DNA of 64,000 nt from Agreia pratensis. Its GTDB lineage: Bacteria; Actinomycetota; Actinomycetes; Actinomycetales; Microbacteriaceae. Made by a program: the position numbers and the translations under genes. Shown here one piece after another: positions 39,547 to 47,910 of the stretch. Every line of letters starts with the position of its first letter. Positions within the stretch are counted from its first letter, which is position 1. The notes below the pieces were generated by a model, which had not been told where the DNA came from, made no database searches, and worked only from the letters and a program-made list of their open reading frames with translations. Where the stretch lies: the NCBI RefSeq assembly GCF_900177685.1, contig NZ_FXAY01000002.1:1-64000 (forward strand), read 5' to 3'.

Positions 39547-40590
39547 TCAGAACAGGGTCTGTTGCACGCGTTCCGGGGGAACAAGCGCGGTGAGCGTGGC
39601 CTTCACAGCGATGAGCCCGGGCTGTTGGGCGGCGGCCAGTAGTCGCAGCATCTCGGGGAGCCAGGCCCGCGGGTCTGACGTCGCCGACGGCATCCGGTGT
39701 TTGAGTATGACGGGCGCATCGCCGCCGTCGAAGCGCAGCGCGACCGTGAGGCCGCCCGCGGCGAGATCGGCCTTCGATGCTCGCCCGCAGACGCGGGTGA
39801 CGCAGGCTTCCAAGAGTTCGGAGGGAGTCCAGTCGGGGCGGTTGTAGCCCGAGATGGTTCCTTCGGAAGAGAGACTCGACCTCGTCTCGACCGGGTTGAG
39901 CGTCGCATCGTCGGTGCCAGCGCGGATGCGATCGAGTCGATGTGCCATGCCGGCTCCGCATACGCGGCGGAGTTCTTCGGGTGAGATGCGATCGAGATCT
40001 GCGAGGTGGGCGACCTCGATGAGACGCAATCGCTCGACGGTCTGCGCGCCGATTCCCCAGATATCGGAGATGGGCAGCGAGATGCGCAGTTCGGCCGCCT
40101 CGGCGTCGTCGATGACGTGCAGGCCGTCGGGCTTCGCGGCGCGCGAGGCGAGCTTCGCCATGAGTTTGGTGCGCCCGATTCCGACGCTGATGGGAATGCC
40201 GAGCTCTCTCGCCACGCGGCGCCGCAGCGATTGCGCGGCATCGACGGCGACCCGGATGTCGGTGGTGCCGATATCGAGGAAGGCCTCCTCCATCGACCCC
40301 GGCTCCACCGCGCGGGCGCTGTCTCGAAAGATGTCGAAGAGGGCGTCGCTGACCTCTTCTACCTCGTCGCGCGGAGTCTCGATCATGACGAGCTCGGGGC
40401 AGAGGTGCTGGGCCTCGTGCACCTGCATGCCTCCCCGAACGCCCCGCAACCGGGCCGGATAGTTGGCGCTGGCGATGAACACATGGGCGATCGCCGCCAT
40501 GGGCCTGTCGACGAGCTCGGGCCGATGGCGGAGGATCACCGAGGCGAAGAACGAGTCGGCGTCGACGTGCAGAAGGAGCGACGTGGCCAC
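39547..40590 (-). CDS. Y-family DNA polymerase (DinB/Pol IV-like)
   Basis: The 347-residue protein has the first metal motif HVDADSFFAS (Asp 10) and a second SMEEAFLD. In this second motif the usual SxDEA Asp-Glu pair is Glu-Glu. The palm (ISVGIGRTKLMAKLAS), helix-hairpin (IWGIGAQTVERLR) and little-finger domains are present. The C-terminus QQTLF is a beta-clamp binding motif. GTG 40590 is used; it has a LexA box just upstream. It performs translesion synthesis after DNA damage. Confidence 0.88.
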   Translation of the reverse strand: MATSLLLHVDADSFFASVILRHRPELVDRPMAAIAHVFIASANYPARLRGVRGGMQVHEAQHLCPELVMIETPRDEVEEVSDALFDIFRDSARAVEPGSMEEAFLDIGTTDIRVAVDAAQSLRRRVARELGIPISVGIGRTKLMAKLASRAAKPDGLHVIDDAEAAELRISLPISDIWGIGAQTVERLRLIEVAHLADLDRISPEELRRVCGAGMAHRLDRIRAGTDDATLNPVETRSSLSSEGTISGYNRPDWTPSELLEACVTRVCGRASKADLAAGGLTVALRFDGGDAPVILKHRMPSATSDPRAWLPEMLRLLAAAQQPGLIAVKATLTALVPPERVQQTLF

Positions 40591-40598
40591 GCGACTTA

Positions 40599-40614
40599 TC
40601 GTACTGGTGTTCGA
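40599..40614 (-). promoter_or_regulatory. LexA (SOS) box before the Y-family polymerase
   Basis: On the minus strand TCGAAC-acca-GTACGA matches the actinobacterial box TCGAAC-N4-GTTCGA at all but one base. The overlapping TACGAT would be a -10 placing the start site near GTG 40590, so the mRNA may be leaderless. Confidence 0.75.
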
Positions 40615-40677
40615 ATGTGTGAGTGAGAATCGCTCTCACGGGTTAGCCGCAAAAGTGACTTTGTTAGCGTGTTGAGT

Positions 40678-41106
40678 ATGGCTGCAAAGAGATTTCCGCT
40701 CCGTTGGTGGCTTACGACCGGACTCGCCGCGTCGTTCGTCGTGCTGTTCGTCATGGGCGCGTACCAAAACTGGCCGGGGCTCGTGACGATCTCCTTCGTC
40801 TTGGGTTTTTGCCTCATTCAGTTGGTCGTCGAGCGGCACAATGAACGAGAGGCAGACATCGACCAGATCTGGTGGGTTCCCTCGACCGTTCTGTGGGGCA
40901 GTCCGTCTCGAGTTGCTCTGTCTGTGGTTCTGATGCTTGCGATGGTCGCCGCTGTAGCCCTTACCGTGTTCGGCGGGGTCGGTCCGTGGCTTCTCTTCAT
41001 CGTCGTGGCGGTCGCCGCCATCTACCGAGTGACGCTCGGTCGAAAGTGGTTGAAACAAGACCGGGCCGCGCTCGCAGAGGCAGCGCCCGAGGGCGCGGCT
41101 TACTAG
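40678..41106 (+). CDS. Hypothetical four-helix membrane protein
   Basis: The 142-residue protein has four hydrophobic segments (LAASFVVLFVMGAY, LVTISFVLGFCLIQLVV, VALSVVLMLAMVAAVALTV, PWLLFIVVAVAAIYRV) and basic loops. ATG 40678 is preferred over the TTG three codons earlier. Divergent from the polymerase gene and 3 bp before a GNAT gene. Family not recognised. Confidence 0.65.
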   Translation: MAAKRFPLRWWLTTGLAASFVVLFVMGAYQNWPGLVTISFVLGFCLIQLVVERHNEREADIDQIWWVPSTVLWGSPSRVALSVVLMLAMVAAVALTVFGGVGPWLLFIVVAVAAIYRVTLGRKWLKQDRAALAEAAPEGAAY

Positions 41107-41109
41107 GGC

Positions 41110-41640
41110 GTGTTGCTAAAACCGTTCGGTTATCGTACTGAGGTGCTTCCTCGAGATACAGCAAGGCTTCGCTTCCGCCAGATGACGACCTCGGACCTCG
41201 ACGCCATGGCTGGCATGCTGGGCGACCCCGAAGTCATGCGCTACTACCCCGCGCCGAAGACTCGCGATCAGGCAGCCGCCTGGATCGCATGGAACCAGCG
41301 AAACTACGCCGAGCACGGCTACGGCCTCTGGATCGTCGAGACACTCGCGGGCGACTTCGTCGGAGACTGCGGGCTGACCTGGCAGGACGTCAACGCAGTC
41401 AGCAAGCTCGAGGTCGGTTACCACGTCGCCACTGCGTGGCAAGGCCACGGCATGGCAACCGAGGCTGCTGCGGCCTGTCGTGACTTCGCCCGCGAGCGCA
41501 TCGGCGCACAGGAACTGATTGCGATCATTCACCCGGACAATCGCGCATCCGAGCGGGTAGCCGAGAAGATCGGGATGCACCGAGTCGACGACGACCGCGG
41601 CGGAAGCATCCGCCGAATCGTCCTAAGCATGAACCTTTAG
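41110..41640 (+). CDS. GNAT-family N-acetyltransferase (RimJ/RimL-like)
   Basis: The 176-residue protein has the GNAT fold of the RimJ/RimL branch: LRFRQMTTSDLDAMAGMLGDPEVM, a GYGLWIVE strand, acetyl-CoA motif A around WQGHGMATEAAAACRDFA and ELIAIIHPDNRASERVAEKIG. It acetylates an amine of unknown identity. It begins with GTG 41110, 3 bp after the membrane protein stop; an internal GTG is an alternative start. Confidence 0.88.
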   Translation: MLLKPFGYRTEVLPRDTARLRFRQMTTSDLDAMAGMLGDPEVMRYYPAPKTRDQAAAWIAWNQRNYAEHGYGLWIVETLAGDFVGDCGLTWQDVNAVSKLEVGYHVATAWQGHGMATEAAAACRDFARERIGAQELIAIIHPDNRASERVAEKIGMHRVDDDRGGSIRRIVLSMNL

Positions 41641-41670
41641 CCAAAAGTCCTAGCCGTCGCTCCCGCTCTC

Positions 41671-42156
41671 TCAAACATCGAGCGGGGCACGCCTGCGAAC
41701 TTTGTAGATCCCCACTGTGACGATTCCGCCAACGGCTGCGAGGCTCGTGAGGTAGAGCACCCCCGCCCAGATCGTGTGCGCTCCGCCGCCGATGCCGTAG
41801 GTGTCGGCGATGTCCATGCCCAGACGGAAGCCGTCGAGGAATGCGGGCACTGCGCCCGCCGCGACGATGGCGAGAAAGATCATCGCCATCGTCGACAGCG
41901 AGAACCGCCGCCACAGCCCGATGATCGAGGCGCTCACAGCAAGTACCACGCCCACAGACGCCGTAACGATGACCCACGCGATATCGCTGGCGACGTCCTC
42001 GCCCGCAGCCGTGAGTCGCGCATGGATCTCACCGAGAGTCGCCCCGGGAACGGCGGCGAGCGGATCCAAGACGAGCGACTCCACGGCCATCAGAGCCGCG
42101 TAGGCCGAGACAAGAAGAACGCCGCCTACCGCGAGGGCTACGCGGCCTCGGTTCAC
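41671..42156 (-). CDS. Hypothetical four-helix membrane protein
   Basis: The 161-residue protein has four hydrophobic segments, beginning VALAVGGVLLVSAYAALMAV and ending AGVLYLTSLAAVGGIVTVGIY with a basic tail. It overlaps the stop of the upstream DoxX gene by 4 bp, so they form an operon. No domain is recognised. Confidence 0.7.
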   Translation of the reverse strand: MNRGRVALAVGGVLLVSAYAALMAVESLVLDPLAAVPGATLGEIHARLTAAGEDVASDIAWVIVTASVGVVLAVSASIIGLWRRFSLSTMAMIFLAIVAAGAVPAFLDGFRLGMDIADTYGIGGGAHTIWAGVLYLTSLAAVGGIVTVGIYKVRRRAPLDV

Positions 42157-42566
42157 TTCGCCGCGGTGCGGGTCGACCAGAGCGCCCAGGCCACCAGCAG
42201 GGGCTGGCCGAACAGACGCCCGACGCGCTTGGCGTCGGTGTCGAGACCGAACGCATCCCTGTGGTGAATCGCCTGCGCGATGTTGCCCGGGAAGATCGCG
42301 GTGAAGAATGCGGCGGCGAGGCCACCGACGCGCGCCCGCTGCGAGCGCGGGGCGAAGAGCAGCGAGGCACCGAGCGTGATCTCGGCGACGCCGCTCAACA
42401 GCACGGTGGTGTCTTCTTTCAGGGGAACGAACTCGGGTACCTGGGCCCGAAAGTCTTCGCGGCCGAAGGTGAGGTGGCTCGTTCCGGCGAGAACGAGGAT
42501 GGCGCCCAGAGCGATGCGTGCCGCCGTGCGACCCTTGGATGCGGGCTTGTCGAGCTGTTTCGTCAT
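42153..42566 (-). CDS. DoxX-family membrane protein
   Basis: The 137-residue protein has four transmembrane helices and the DoxX-type motifs: IALGAILVLAGTSHLTF near the start, LLSGVAEITLGASLLF and FFTAIFPGNIAQAIHHRDAFG. Members may act with thiol or quinone redox chemistry in the membrane. ATG 42566 follows a GAGCCGCC leader. First gene of a two-gene operon. Confidence 0.82.
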   Translation of the reverse strand: MTKQLDKPASKGRTAARIALGAILVLAGTSHLTFGREDFRAQVPEFVPLKEDTTVLLSGVAEITLGASLLFAPRSQRARVGGLAAAFFTAIFPGNIAQAIHHRDAFGLDTDAKRVGRLFGQPLLVAWALWSTRTAAK

Positions 42567-42668
42567 GGCGGCTCCTCGTGAGAATCGGATGGTGTGCTTC
42601 GACGATACGCCTCGCCAGCGACTCACGTCACACGTCGGCTGTCAGTGCGGAGCGATAGCCTGCGAAGC

Positions 42669-43607
42669 ATGAAAAACGTGACCCTCGGAACAACCGATCT
42701 GACTGTTTCGCAGCACATTCTGGGGCTGATGCGCATTACCGAGCTGTCGGCATCCGAGATTCGAACGCTGGTCGGCGATGCCCAGGCCGAAGGCATCACC
42801 TTCTTCGACCACGCCGATATCTACGGGTCGAGTGGCAGCCCCGAACATGTGTGCGAGAGCCTGTTCGCCGACGCTCTCAACTACACCTCTGCCGAGCGCG
42901 AGCAGATGATTCTGCAGACCAAGTGCGGAATCCGCCCCGGGTACTTCGACTTCTCTGCCGAGCACATCCTCGACTCGGTGAACGGCTCGCTGAAGGCGCT
43001 GAAGACCGATTATCTCGATCTTCTGCTTCTGCACCGGCCGGATGCGCTCGTCGAACCCGACGAGGTGGCTTCCGCCTTCGACCAGCTGCACTCCGAGGGC
43101 AAGGTTCGCCACTTCGGTGTCTCGAATCACACGCCCGGGCAGATCGAGCTGCTGAAGAGGTCGGTGCGTCAGCCTCTCGTGGTGAACCAGCTGCAACTGA
43201 GCATCACCCACGCTCCCTCGATCACCTCCGGCCTCGCCATGAACATGGCTCACGCTGAGCAGTCCGTCGACCGGCACAACGGTGTGCTCGACTACTGCCG
43301 CCTCAACGACATCACCGTGCAGGCGTGGTCTCCGTTCCAGTCGGGCGCGACAGGGGGCGTCTTCATCGGCGACCGCGAGAACTACGCCGAGCTGAACGAC
43401 ATTCTCGACGAGCTCGCGGCCAGCTACGGCGTGACGCCCACCGCGATCGCGGCGGCGTGGATCACTCGGCATCCGGCACGTATTCAGGTCGTGCTCGGAA
43501 CGACCAAGGGTTCGCGACTGCGTGAAGCGGCCGCAGGATCAGAGATCGAGCTCACCAGGCCGGAGTGGTACCGACTGCTGGTCGCGGGAGGTGCGCTACT
43601 TCCCTGA
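42669..43607 (+). CDS. Aldo/keto reductase (YdhF-like)
   Basis: The 312-residue AKR has the catalytic tetrad: Asp in FFDHADIYGSS (Asp and Tyr), Lys in LQTKCGIR and His in LLLHRPDAL. NADPH-binding residues lie in the C-terminal region (VVLGTTKGSRL). It resembles YcsN/YdhF-type reductases. Substrate unknown. ATG 42669 was chosen since upstream residues lack AKR similarity. Confidence 0.9.
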   Translation: MKNVTLGTTDLTVSQHILGLMRITELSASEIRTLVGDAQAEGITFFDHADIYGSSGSPEHVCESLFADALNYTSAEREQMILQTKCGIRPGYFDFSAEHILDSVNGSLKALKTDYLDLLLLHRPDALVEPDEVASAFDQLHSEGKVRHFGVSNHTPGQIELLKRSVRQPLVVNQLQLSITHAPSITSGLAMNMAHAEQSVDRHNGVLDYCRLNDITVQAWSPFQSGATGGVFIGDRENYAELNDILDELAASYGVTPTAIAAAWITRHPARIQVVLGTTKGSRLREAAAGSEIELTRPEWYRLLVAGGALLP

Positions 43608-43641
43608 GGTTGCGGTCCACCTTCGCGACTACGCTGGCCTG

Positions 43642-44397
43642 ATGCTCACTGCCGGGGTCGACCTTGCCGCCGAGAACAAGGGCACGGCGCTCGCGGTCGT
43701 CGACTGGTCTGGGCCTACTGCGACCCTGACAGACCTCCGACTCGGCGTGGGCGACGACGCCATTGCCGAGGCCGCCACGACGGTCGACAAGCTCGGAATC
43801 GACTGCGCCCTCGGCTGGCCCGACGAGTTCGTGAGCTTCGTCGTCGCCCACGCCGACCACGAGTCGATCGACGCGCTCTCCGTCGATGGCGGCATGGACT
43901 GGCGACGCACCCTCGCTTACCGCGAGACCGATCGCGACGTGCGGGCCAAGACAGGTCGCTGGCCGCTCAGCGTGTCGACCGATCGGCTCGGTCTCACTGC
44001 GATGCGCTGCGCCGGGTTGCTTGCACGCATTCAAGCGCGGGGCGTCGCGGTCGACCGCTCGGGCTCCGGCGTCGTCGTCGAGATCTATCCCGGCGCGAGC
44101 CTCCGACTGTGGGGGTTCGATACGACCGGTTATCGCGTGAGCGCGGCAGCGCGCGAGCTGCTTCTGACACGGGTTCTGGATGCCGCACCCTGGCTCGATC
44201 TGCAGGGTCACGCCGAGCTCATGGTGCGCTCGGGCGACGCGTTCGACGCGGTGATCGCCGCTCTCGCTTCGCGGAGTGCGGCTCTCGGCCACTACGAACC
44301 GCCGCCAGCACAGCACCTCGCCCGCGCGCGCCGCGAGGGCTGGACCGCCCTGCCGACGAACCCGCTCGCCGCGCTGATCTCTGCGCCGGTCGAGTAG
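43642..44397 (+). CDS. DUF429 family protein (predicted RNase-H-like nuclease)
   Basis: The 251-residue protein starts with TAGVDLAAENKGTALAVVDW, an RNase-H-like first strand with Asp, and contains GIDCALGWPDEFVSF, ETDRDVRAKTGRWPLSVSTDRLG and a VVEIYPGASLRLWG motif. These fit DUF429, predicted nucleases. The last codons and TAG stop (APVE-stop) come from a REP-like repeat at 44385-44402. ATG 43642 is used; the longer frame overlaps the AKR gene. Confidence 0.82.
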   Translation: MLTAGVDLAAENKGTALAVVDWSGPTATLTDLRLGVGDDAIAEAATTVDKLGIDCALGWPDEFVSFVVAHADHESIDALSVDGGMDWRRTLAYRETDRDVRAKTGRWPLSVSTDRLGLTAMRCAGLLARIQARGVAVDRSGSGVVVEIYPGASLRLWGFDTTGYRVSAAARELLLTRVLDAAPWLDLQGHAELMVRSGDAFDAVIAALASRSAALGHYEPPPAQHLARARREGWTALPTNPLAALISAPVE

Positions 44398-44519
44398 CCG
44401 CGCGCCTTCGCCGGTCGAGTAGCCGCGTCACTCCGCCGGTCGAGTAGCCGCGCGAGGAACGAGCCGGCGTATCGAGACCACCCGTGGCCTCGATACGGCC
44501 GCGGGCGGCCTACTCGACC
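44385..44519. repeat. Three 25-bp tandem units plus a REP-like palindrome
   Basis: gccggtcgagtagccgcg recurs at 44385, 44410 and 44435, exactly 25 bp apart. The last copy opens a long hairpin whose 3' arm (cctactcgacc) ends at 44519, with an inner stem cgtatcgag/ctcgatacg. A related single copy lies at 46854-46900. The repeat supplies the last codons and stop of the DUF429 gene. Confidence 0.8.
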
Positions 44520-44535
44520 AGCGCCATGTTGGTCC

Positions 44536-45396
44536 CTAGGGCACGACGGCCGCGGGAGCGGCCACGCGGAGGAAGTCGATCTTCGCGGCCGCCTCCGATG
44601 CTGCCGGAGCGGTATAGGCGACGATGCGCAAATCGGTGCCAGCAACGCTGAACACATCGCAGTCGAGCTCGATGTCGCCGACCAGCTCGTTGCTCACGAC
44701 TTTGCTCTCCGACTGGTGCTCGCCCACGATTCCGCTCTCCCACAGCACCCGGAACTCCTCGCTCGTCGAGAGGAGTTCGGCGAGGAGGGCCCGCACCCCG
44801 CGGTCGTCGGGATACCGGCCGACCACGCGACGGAGGTCGGCGACGAGAGATGCGCCGAAGGCATCCACGCTGCCGGACCGGCTGACGATGCGCCCGCCGC
44901 CATCGCCGAGCGAGAGGTTTCCGAAGTGCGCGCGCAGCAGATTGGGTCGGCCCGAGGCGGGCCGCACGGGCTCGCCGAGAAGCGCCACCCAGAGAGGGCT
45001 CCAACTCAGTAGATCCCATGATGCCGTGAAGACGGCGACCGGGATCTCGCCCAGTCGCGCGACCAGGCGCTGCACTCCGGGAGGAATGTGTGCGGGAACC
45101 TCGTGGGGCGACGGGGGAAGGAGGCCGGCGAGTACGAAGAGGTGATCACGTTCGGCATCGGTGAGCTGAAGCGCGCGGGCGAGAGCCGAGGCGACCTGCT
45201 CAGAGGGGTGACGGGCGCGGCCCTGCTCGAGGCGAACGATGTAGTCCACGCTGAGTCCGGCGAGAGCGGCCAGCTCTTCGCGTCGAAGCCCCGCGGCCCG
45301 GCGGGAGTCGCCGGCGGGAAAGCCGACGTCGAGCGGCGACAAGCGGTCGCGCCACGCCCGAAGGACCGTTCCGAGATCGCCGTGCGCATCCGTCAT
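44536..45396 (-). CDS. XRE-family regulator with MmyB-like domain
   Basis: The 286-residue protein has the RAGLRREELAALAGLSVDYIV helix-turn-helix (residues about 30-50), SEQVASALARALQLTDAERDHLF and an MmyB-like domain (VAVFTASWDLLSWSPLWVALL). It is divergent from the SDR gene at 45499 and probably controls it. It is similar in layout to the regulator at 29046-29939. Confidence 0.9.
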   Translation of the reverse strand: MTDAHGDLGTVLRAWRDRLSPLDVGFPAGDSRRAAGLRREELAALAGLSVDYIVRLEQGRARHPSEQVASALARALQLTDAERDHLFVLAGLLPPSPHEVPAHIPPGVQRLVARLGEIPVAVFTASWDLLSWSPLWVALLGEPVRPASGRPNLLRAHFGNLSLGDGGGRIVSRSGSVDAFGASLVADLRRVVGRYPDDRGVRALLAELLSTSEEFRVLWESGIVGEHQSESKVVSNELVGDIELDCDVFSVAGTDLRIVAYTAPAASEAAAKIDFLRVAAPAAVVP

Positions 45397-45498
45397 TCAT
45401 TCAGTGTGCCAGTGGCCGACGCGTCGTGGGTGGTACTGCGCGTCCATACGCCGAGGCGGGCCACGACAGCGCGCCGCGACCGCCGCAAACTTCTGAAC

Positions 45499-46191
45499 AT
45501 GACAACAACACTGATCAGCGGGGCCAACAAAGGCCTCGGCTATGAAACCGCCCGTCGACTCATCGAGGCCGGGCACACCGTGTGGATGGGCGCACGAGAC
45601 GAGACCCGCGGCCGAGCCGCCGCCGACGCGCTGGGCGGCCGGTTCGTTCAGCTCGACGTGACGAGCGATGATTCCGTCGCGGCCGCTGTCAAGGCCATCG
45701 AGGCCGCGGGTGGTCTGGACGTGCTCATCAACAACGCGGGAGTCAGCGGCCCCTTCGCTGCCGCCGAGGATCTCACCGCCGACGACGCCGCTTTCGTCTT
45801 CGGCACGAACGTGCTGGGGATCGTGCGCATGACGCTGGCGTTCCGCCCTGTGCTGCTGCGCTCGAACGAGGCGACGATCGTGAATGTGACGAGCGGAATG
45901 GGCTCGTTCTCGTTCGTGCTCGATCCGGAGCACGTCGAGTCGCAGATCGTCGCGCCTCTCTACCAAGCGTCGAAGTCGGCGGTGACCATGCTCACCGTTC
46001 AGTACGCCAAGGCGTTTCCCGAGATTCGTGTCAACGCCGCCGACCCCGGCTACACGGCCACCGAATTCAACAACCACAGAGGTCCGCAGACGGTGACCGA
46101 GGGCACGGATGCGATCGTCGAGCTCGCAACTCGGGGTGGCGCTGGGCCGACGGGCACATTCGTCAACCGCGACGGCGTCGCTCCCTTCTAG
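45499..46191 (+). CDS. Short-chain dehydrogenase/reductase
   Basis: The 230-residue SDR has the cofactor motif SGANKGLGYETARRL (TGxxxGxG variant), the LDVLINNAGVSG motif, VNVTSGMGSF with the catalytic Ser, and YQASKSAV with the catalytic Tyr-x-x-x-Lys. It uses NAD(P)H on an unknown carbonyl. ATG 45499. The divergent XRE/MmyB regulator is the typical partner of such reductases. Confidence 0.92.
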   Translation: MTTTLISGANKGLGYETARRLIEAGHTVWMGARDETRGRAAADALGGRFVQLDVTSDDSVAAAVKAIEAAGGLDVLINNAGVSGPFAAAEDLTADDAAFVFGTNVLGIVRMTLAFRPVLLRSNEATIVNVTSGMGSFSFVLDPEHVESQIVAPLYQASKSAVTMLTVQYAKAFPEIRVNAADPGYTATEFNNHRGPQTVTEGTDAIVELATRGGAGPTGTFVNRDGVAPF

Positions 46192-46211
46192 AAGACGGCC
46201 TTTTATCGCCG

Positions 46212-46276
46212 GAACGGGAGGAGATGTGGCACATCAATGCACTATTCGCGTCGGATGCGCGTATCTCCTCCCGTTC
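46212..46276. repeat. Perfect 14-bp inverted repeat after the SDR gene
   Basis: gaacgggaggagat (46212-46225) and its complement (46263-46276) surround 37 bases in the convergent gap before the VOC gene. The inner bases can pair further with G-T wobble. Confidence 0.7.
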
Positions 46277-46335
46277 GTACGGGCGGGACGAAGAATACCC
46301 TCGAATGCGGAGGCTGATGCCTCGCGAATAAGCGG

Positions 46336-46716
46336 TCAAGGCATCGACTGGCCGACATCGATGCGGTTGCCGTCGGGGTCGCAGAAGACGAATCCACGCA
46401 AGCCGTAGTCGGCATCGCGGAGCCCCTTGATCATGCGAACCCCCGCAGCATCCATCGTCGAATAGAGCGCAGCCGCGTCATCGACGAGCAGATGGGCGAC
46501 ATTGTGGCTGCCCCCGCGGTGGTTCTTGACGAGCGTGAGATGCAGCTCCGCAGGCCCGTTGCGCACGATCGCGAAGCCCGTGGGCTGGCCGTTCGTGAAG
46601 TGCACCTCGAGGGCGAGGAACTCTCGAAAGAACGAAATCGAACGATCGATGTCGGTGACAGCGAGTGTCGGCGCGAAACGGCCGAGTTGAGGGGTGCGGG
46701 TGTTGGAGTTAGTCAT
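46336..46716 (-). CDS. VOC superfamily protein
   Basis: The 126-residue VOC protein begins FAPTLAVTDIDRSISFFREFLAL and ends GFVFCDPDGNRIDVGQ. The His and Glu metal ligands of glyoxalases are only partly kept (H in ELHLTLVKNH). It is probably a ligand-binding or resistance-type protein. Single domain; ATG 46716. Confidence 0.85.
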   Translation of the reverse strand: MTNSNTRTPQLGRFAPTLAVTDIDRSISFFREFLALEVHFTNGQPTGFAIVRNGPAELHLTLVKNHRGGSHNVAHLLVDDAAALYSTMDAAGVRMIKGLRDADYGLRGFVFCDPDGNRIDVGQSMP

Positions 46717-46853
46717 GGGATGCCTCTCGTCGCGATCACTCCGAAGGCGGTGCTTCTCGGTGTAGTCGGCGCGGTGGCCCTCGGGAGCGAGGCTACCAGC
46801 GACGACGGGAGGAGAAGCTCACAGTTTCATGTGTGGGACGAAGCGGATGCGTC

Positions 46854-46900
46854 GGTCGAGTAGCCGCCTGAGGAACGAGTCGGCGTACCGAGACCACCCA
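46854..46900. repeat. REP-like element, single copy
   Basis: ggtcgagtagccgc, a short arm, then cggcgtaccgagaccaccc matches the last unit of 44435-44490. It lies just beyond the MarR stop at 46916. Confidence 0.65.
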
Positions 46901-46915
46901 CCCGGGGACTCCCTT

Positions 46916-47377
46916 CTAGGGGAGGCGCGCTCGAGAGGCCAGCTGCTGGAGACCGTCGGTGAGCGATTCGCGCTGAGTCGTAGTCAGCGCGGCGAAGTAC
47001 GCAGCGTCGGCGGACTCCACGTCGTGGGTGGCCTGGTTCGCCAGCTCGATGCCCTGGGCAGTGGGGTGCAACGCGATCGCCCGCCTGTCGTGAGGGTGGG
47101 GTTCGCGGCGAACGCAGCCCTTGGTTTCGAGAGTGCGGAGTACCTGCGAGGTCATCATCACGTCGAGTTCGGTGTGCCGCGCGAGATCGCGCTGGGTCAC
47201 CGGCTCGGTGCGATCCATCCACGTCAGCGAAGCCAGAAGCACGTACTGGACGTGCGTCAAGTCGTGAGGGGCGAGAGCTGCTCGGATCCGCCTCTGCCAC
47301 GCGTTGCTCGCGCGCCACAGAGCGAGCCCGGGACTCGATTGTGCATCCGGGTACTGGGTGTCGAGGTCGCCAGGCAT
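46916..47377 (-). CDS. MarR-family regulator
   Basis: The 153-residue protein has the MarR winged helix (VTQRDLARHTELDVMMTSQVLRTLE split over residues 62-86; KGCVRREPHPHDRRAIALHPT wing). It follows the SRPBCC gene by 4 bp. The palindromic site at 47835-47852 upstream of the pair suggests autoregulation. Ligand unknown. Confidence 0.9.
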   Translation of the reverse strand: MPGDLDTQYPDAQSSPGLALWRASNAWQRRIRAALAPHDLTHVQYVLLASLTWMDRTEPVTQRDLARHTELDVMMTSQVLRTLETKGCVRREPHPHDRRAIALHPTAQGIELANQATHDVESADAAYFAALTTTQRESLTDGLQQLASRARLP

Positions 47378-47381
47378 GTGA

Positions 47382-47807
47382 CTACTCTGCGGGATGTTCT
47401 GCCGCGGAGAGTAGCTCCGCCATTGCCACGGGGAAGTCGCCGCTGATCTGTGGCCCGAGCTCCGGTCCCACATCGTCGGAGCCGGGTCCATCGATGACGA
47501 GGGTGTGAGTGACCGTCGTTCCACCGTCTGCCGTCGGGGCGAGGTCGTGCCGGAAGGTCAGCTGCAGCTCGCCGAAGACAGTTCGGTCGGCGTACACGGC
47601 GTTGGGAACGAGTGCGACGATCGTCGACTGCATCGGTTCCTGGCCCTGCGGCGTGATCGTGAGCGTCGTGCCGACGGCGAACGGGCCGTGCAGCTCGAAA
47701 GCGTCAGAGGCGGGACCGAGCGGCGTGCCGGAGTGCAGCTTCTCCAGCGCACCCCAGACCGCCGATGGGCTGGCCGCGGTCGTCTGCTCGTAGTTGGTGG
47801 TCCACAT
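47382..47807 (-). CDS. SRPBCC family protein
   Basis: The 141-residue protein has a polyketide-cyclase/START fold: NYEQTTAASPSAVWGALEKLHSG split over residues 5-27, LHGPFAVGTTLTITPQG, FRHDLAPTADGGTTVTHTLV. It binds a small hydrophobic molecule. First gene of an operon with MarR; ATG 47807 follows a TAGGAGG leader. Confidence 0.85.
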   Translation of the reverse strand: MWTTNYEQTTAASPSAVWGALEKLHSGTPLGPASDAFELHGPFAVGTTLTITPQGQEPMQSTIVALVPNAVYADRTVFGELQLTFRHDLAPTADGGTTVTHTLVIDGPGSDDVGPELGPQISGDFPVAMAELLSAAEHPAE

Positions 47808-47834
47808 GGCAATCCTCCTAGTAGTAGGTGCAGG

Positions 47835-47852
47835 TAGTAAGTGCGCTTACTA
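47835..47852. promoter_or_regulatory. MarR operator of the SRPBCC-marR operon
   Basis: TAGTAAG-tgcg-CTTACTA is a perfect 7-bp inverted repeat 28 bp upstream of the SRPBCC start. It lies between this operon and the phosphoesterase gene and may act on both. Confidence 0.7.
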
Positions 47853-47910
47853 TATCACTCGAGAGCGTGCTTGCGCAGAGGTATTCTGGCGAGATCGGGA
47901 GGGGACCGAG

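Noticed and set aside
44385-44519. CRISPR array
   Set aside because: Only three units with a 7-base spacer; the units run into a REP-like palindrome and no cas gene is near.
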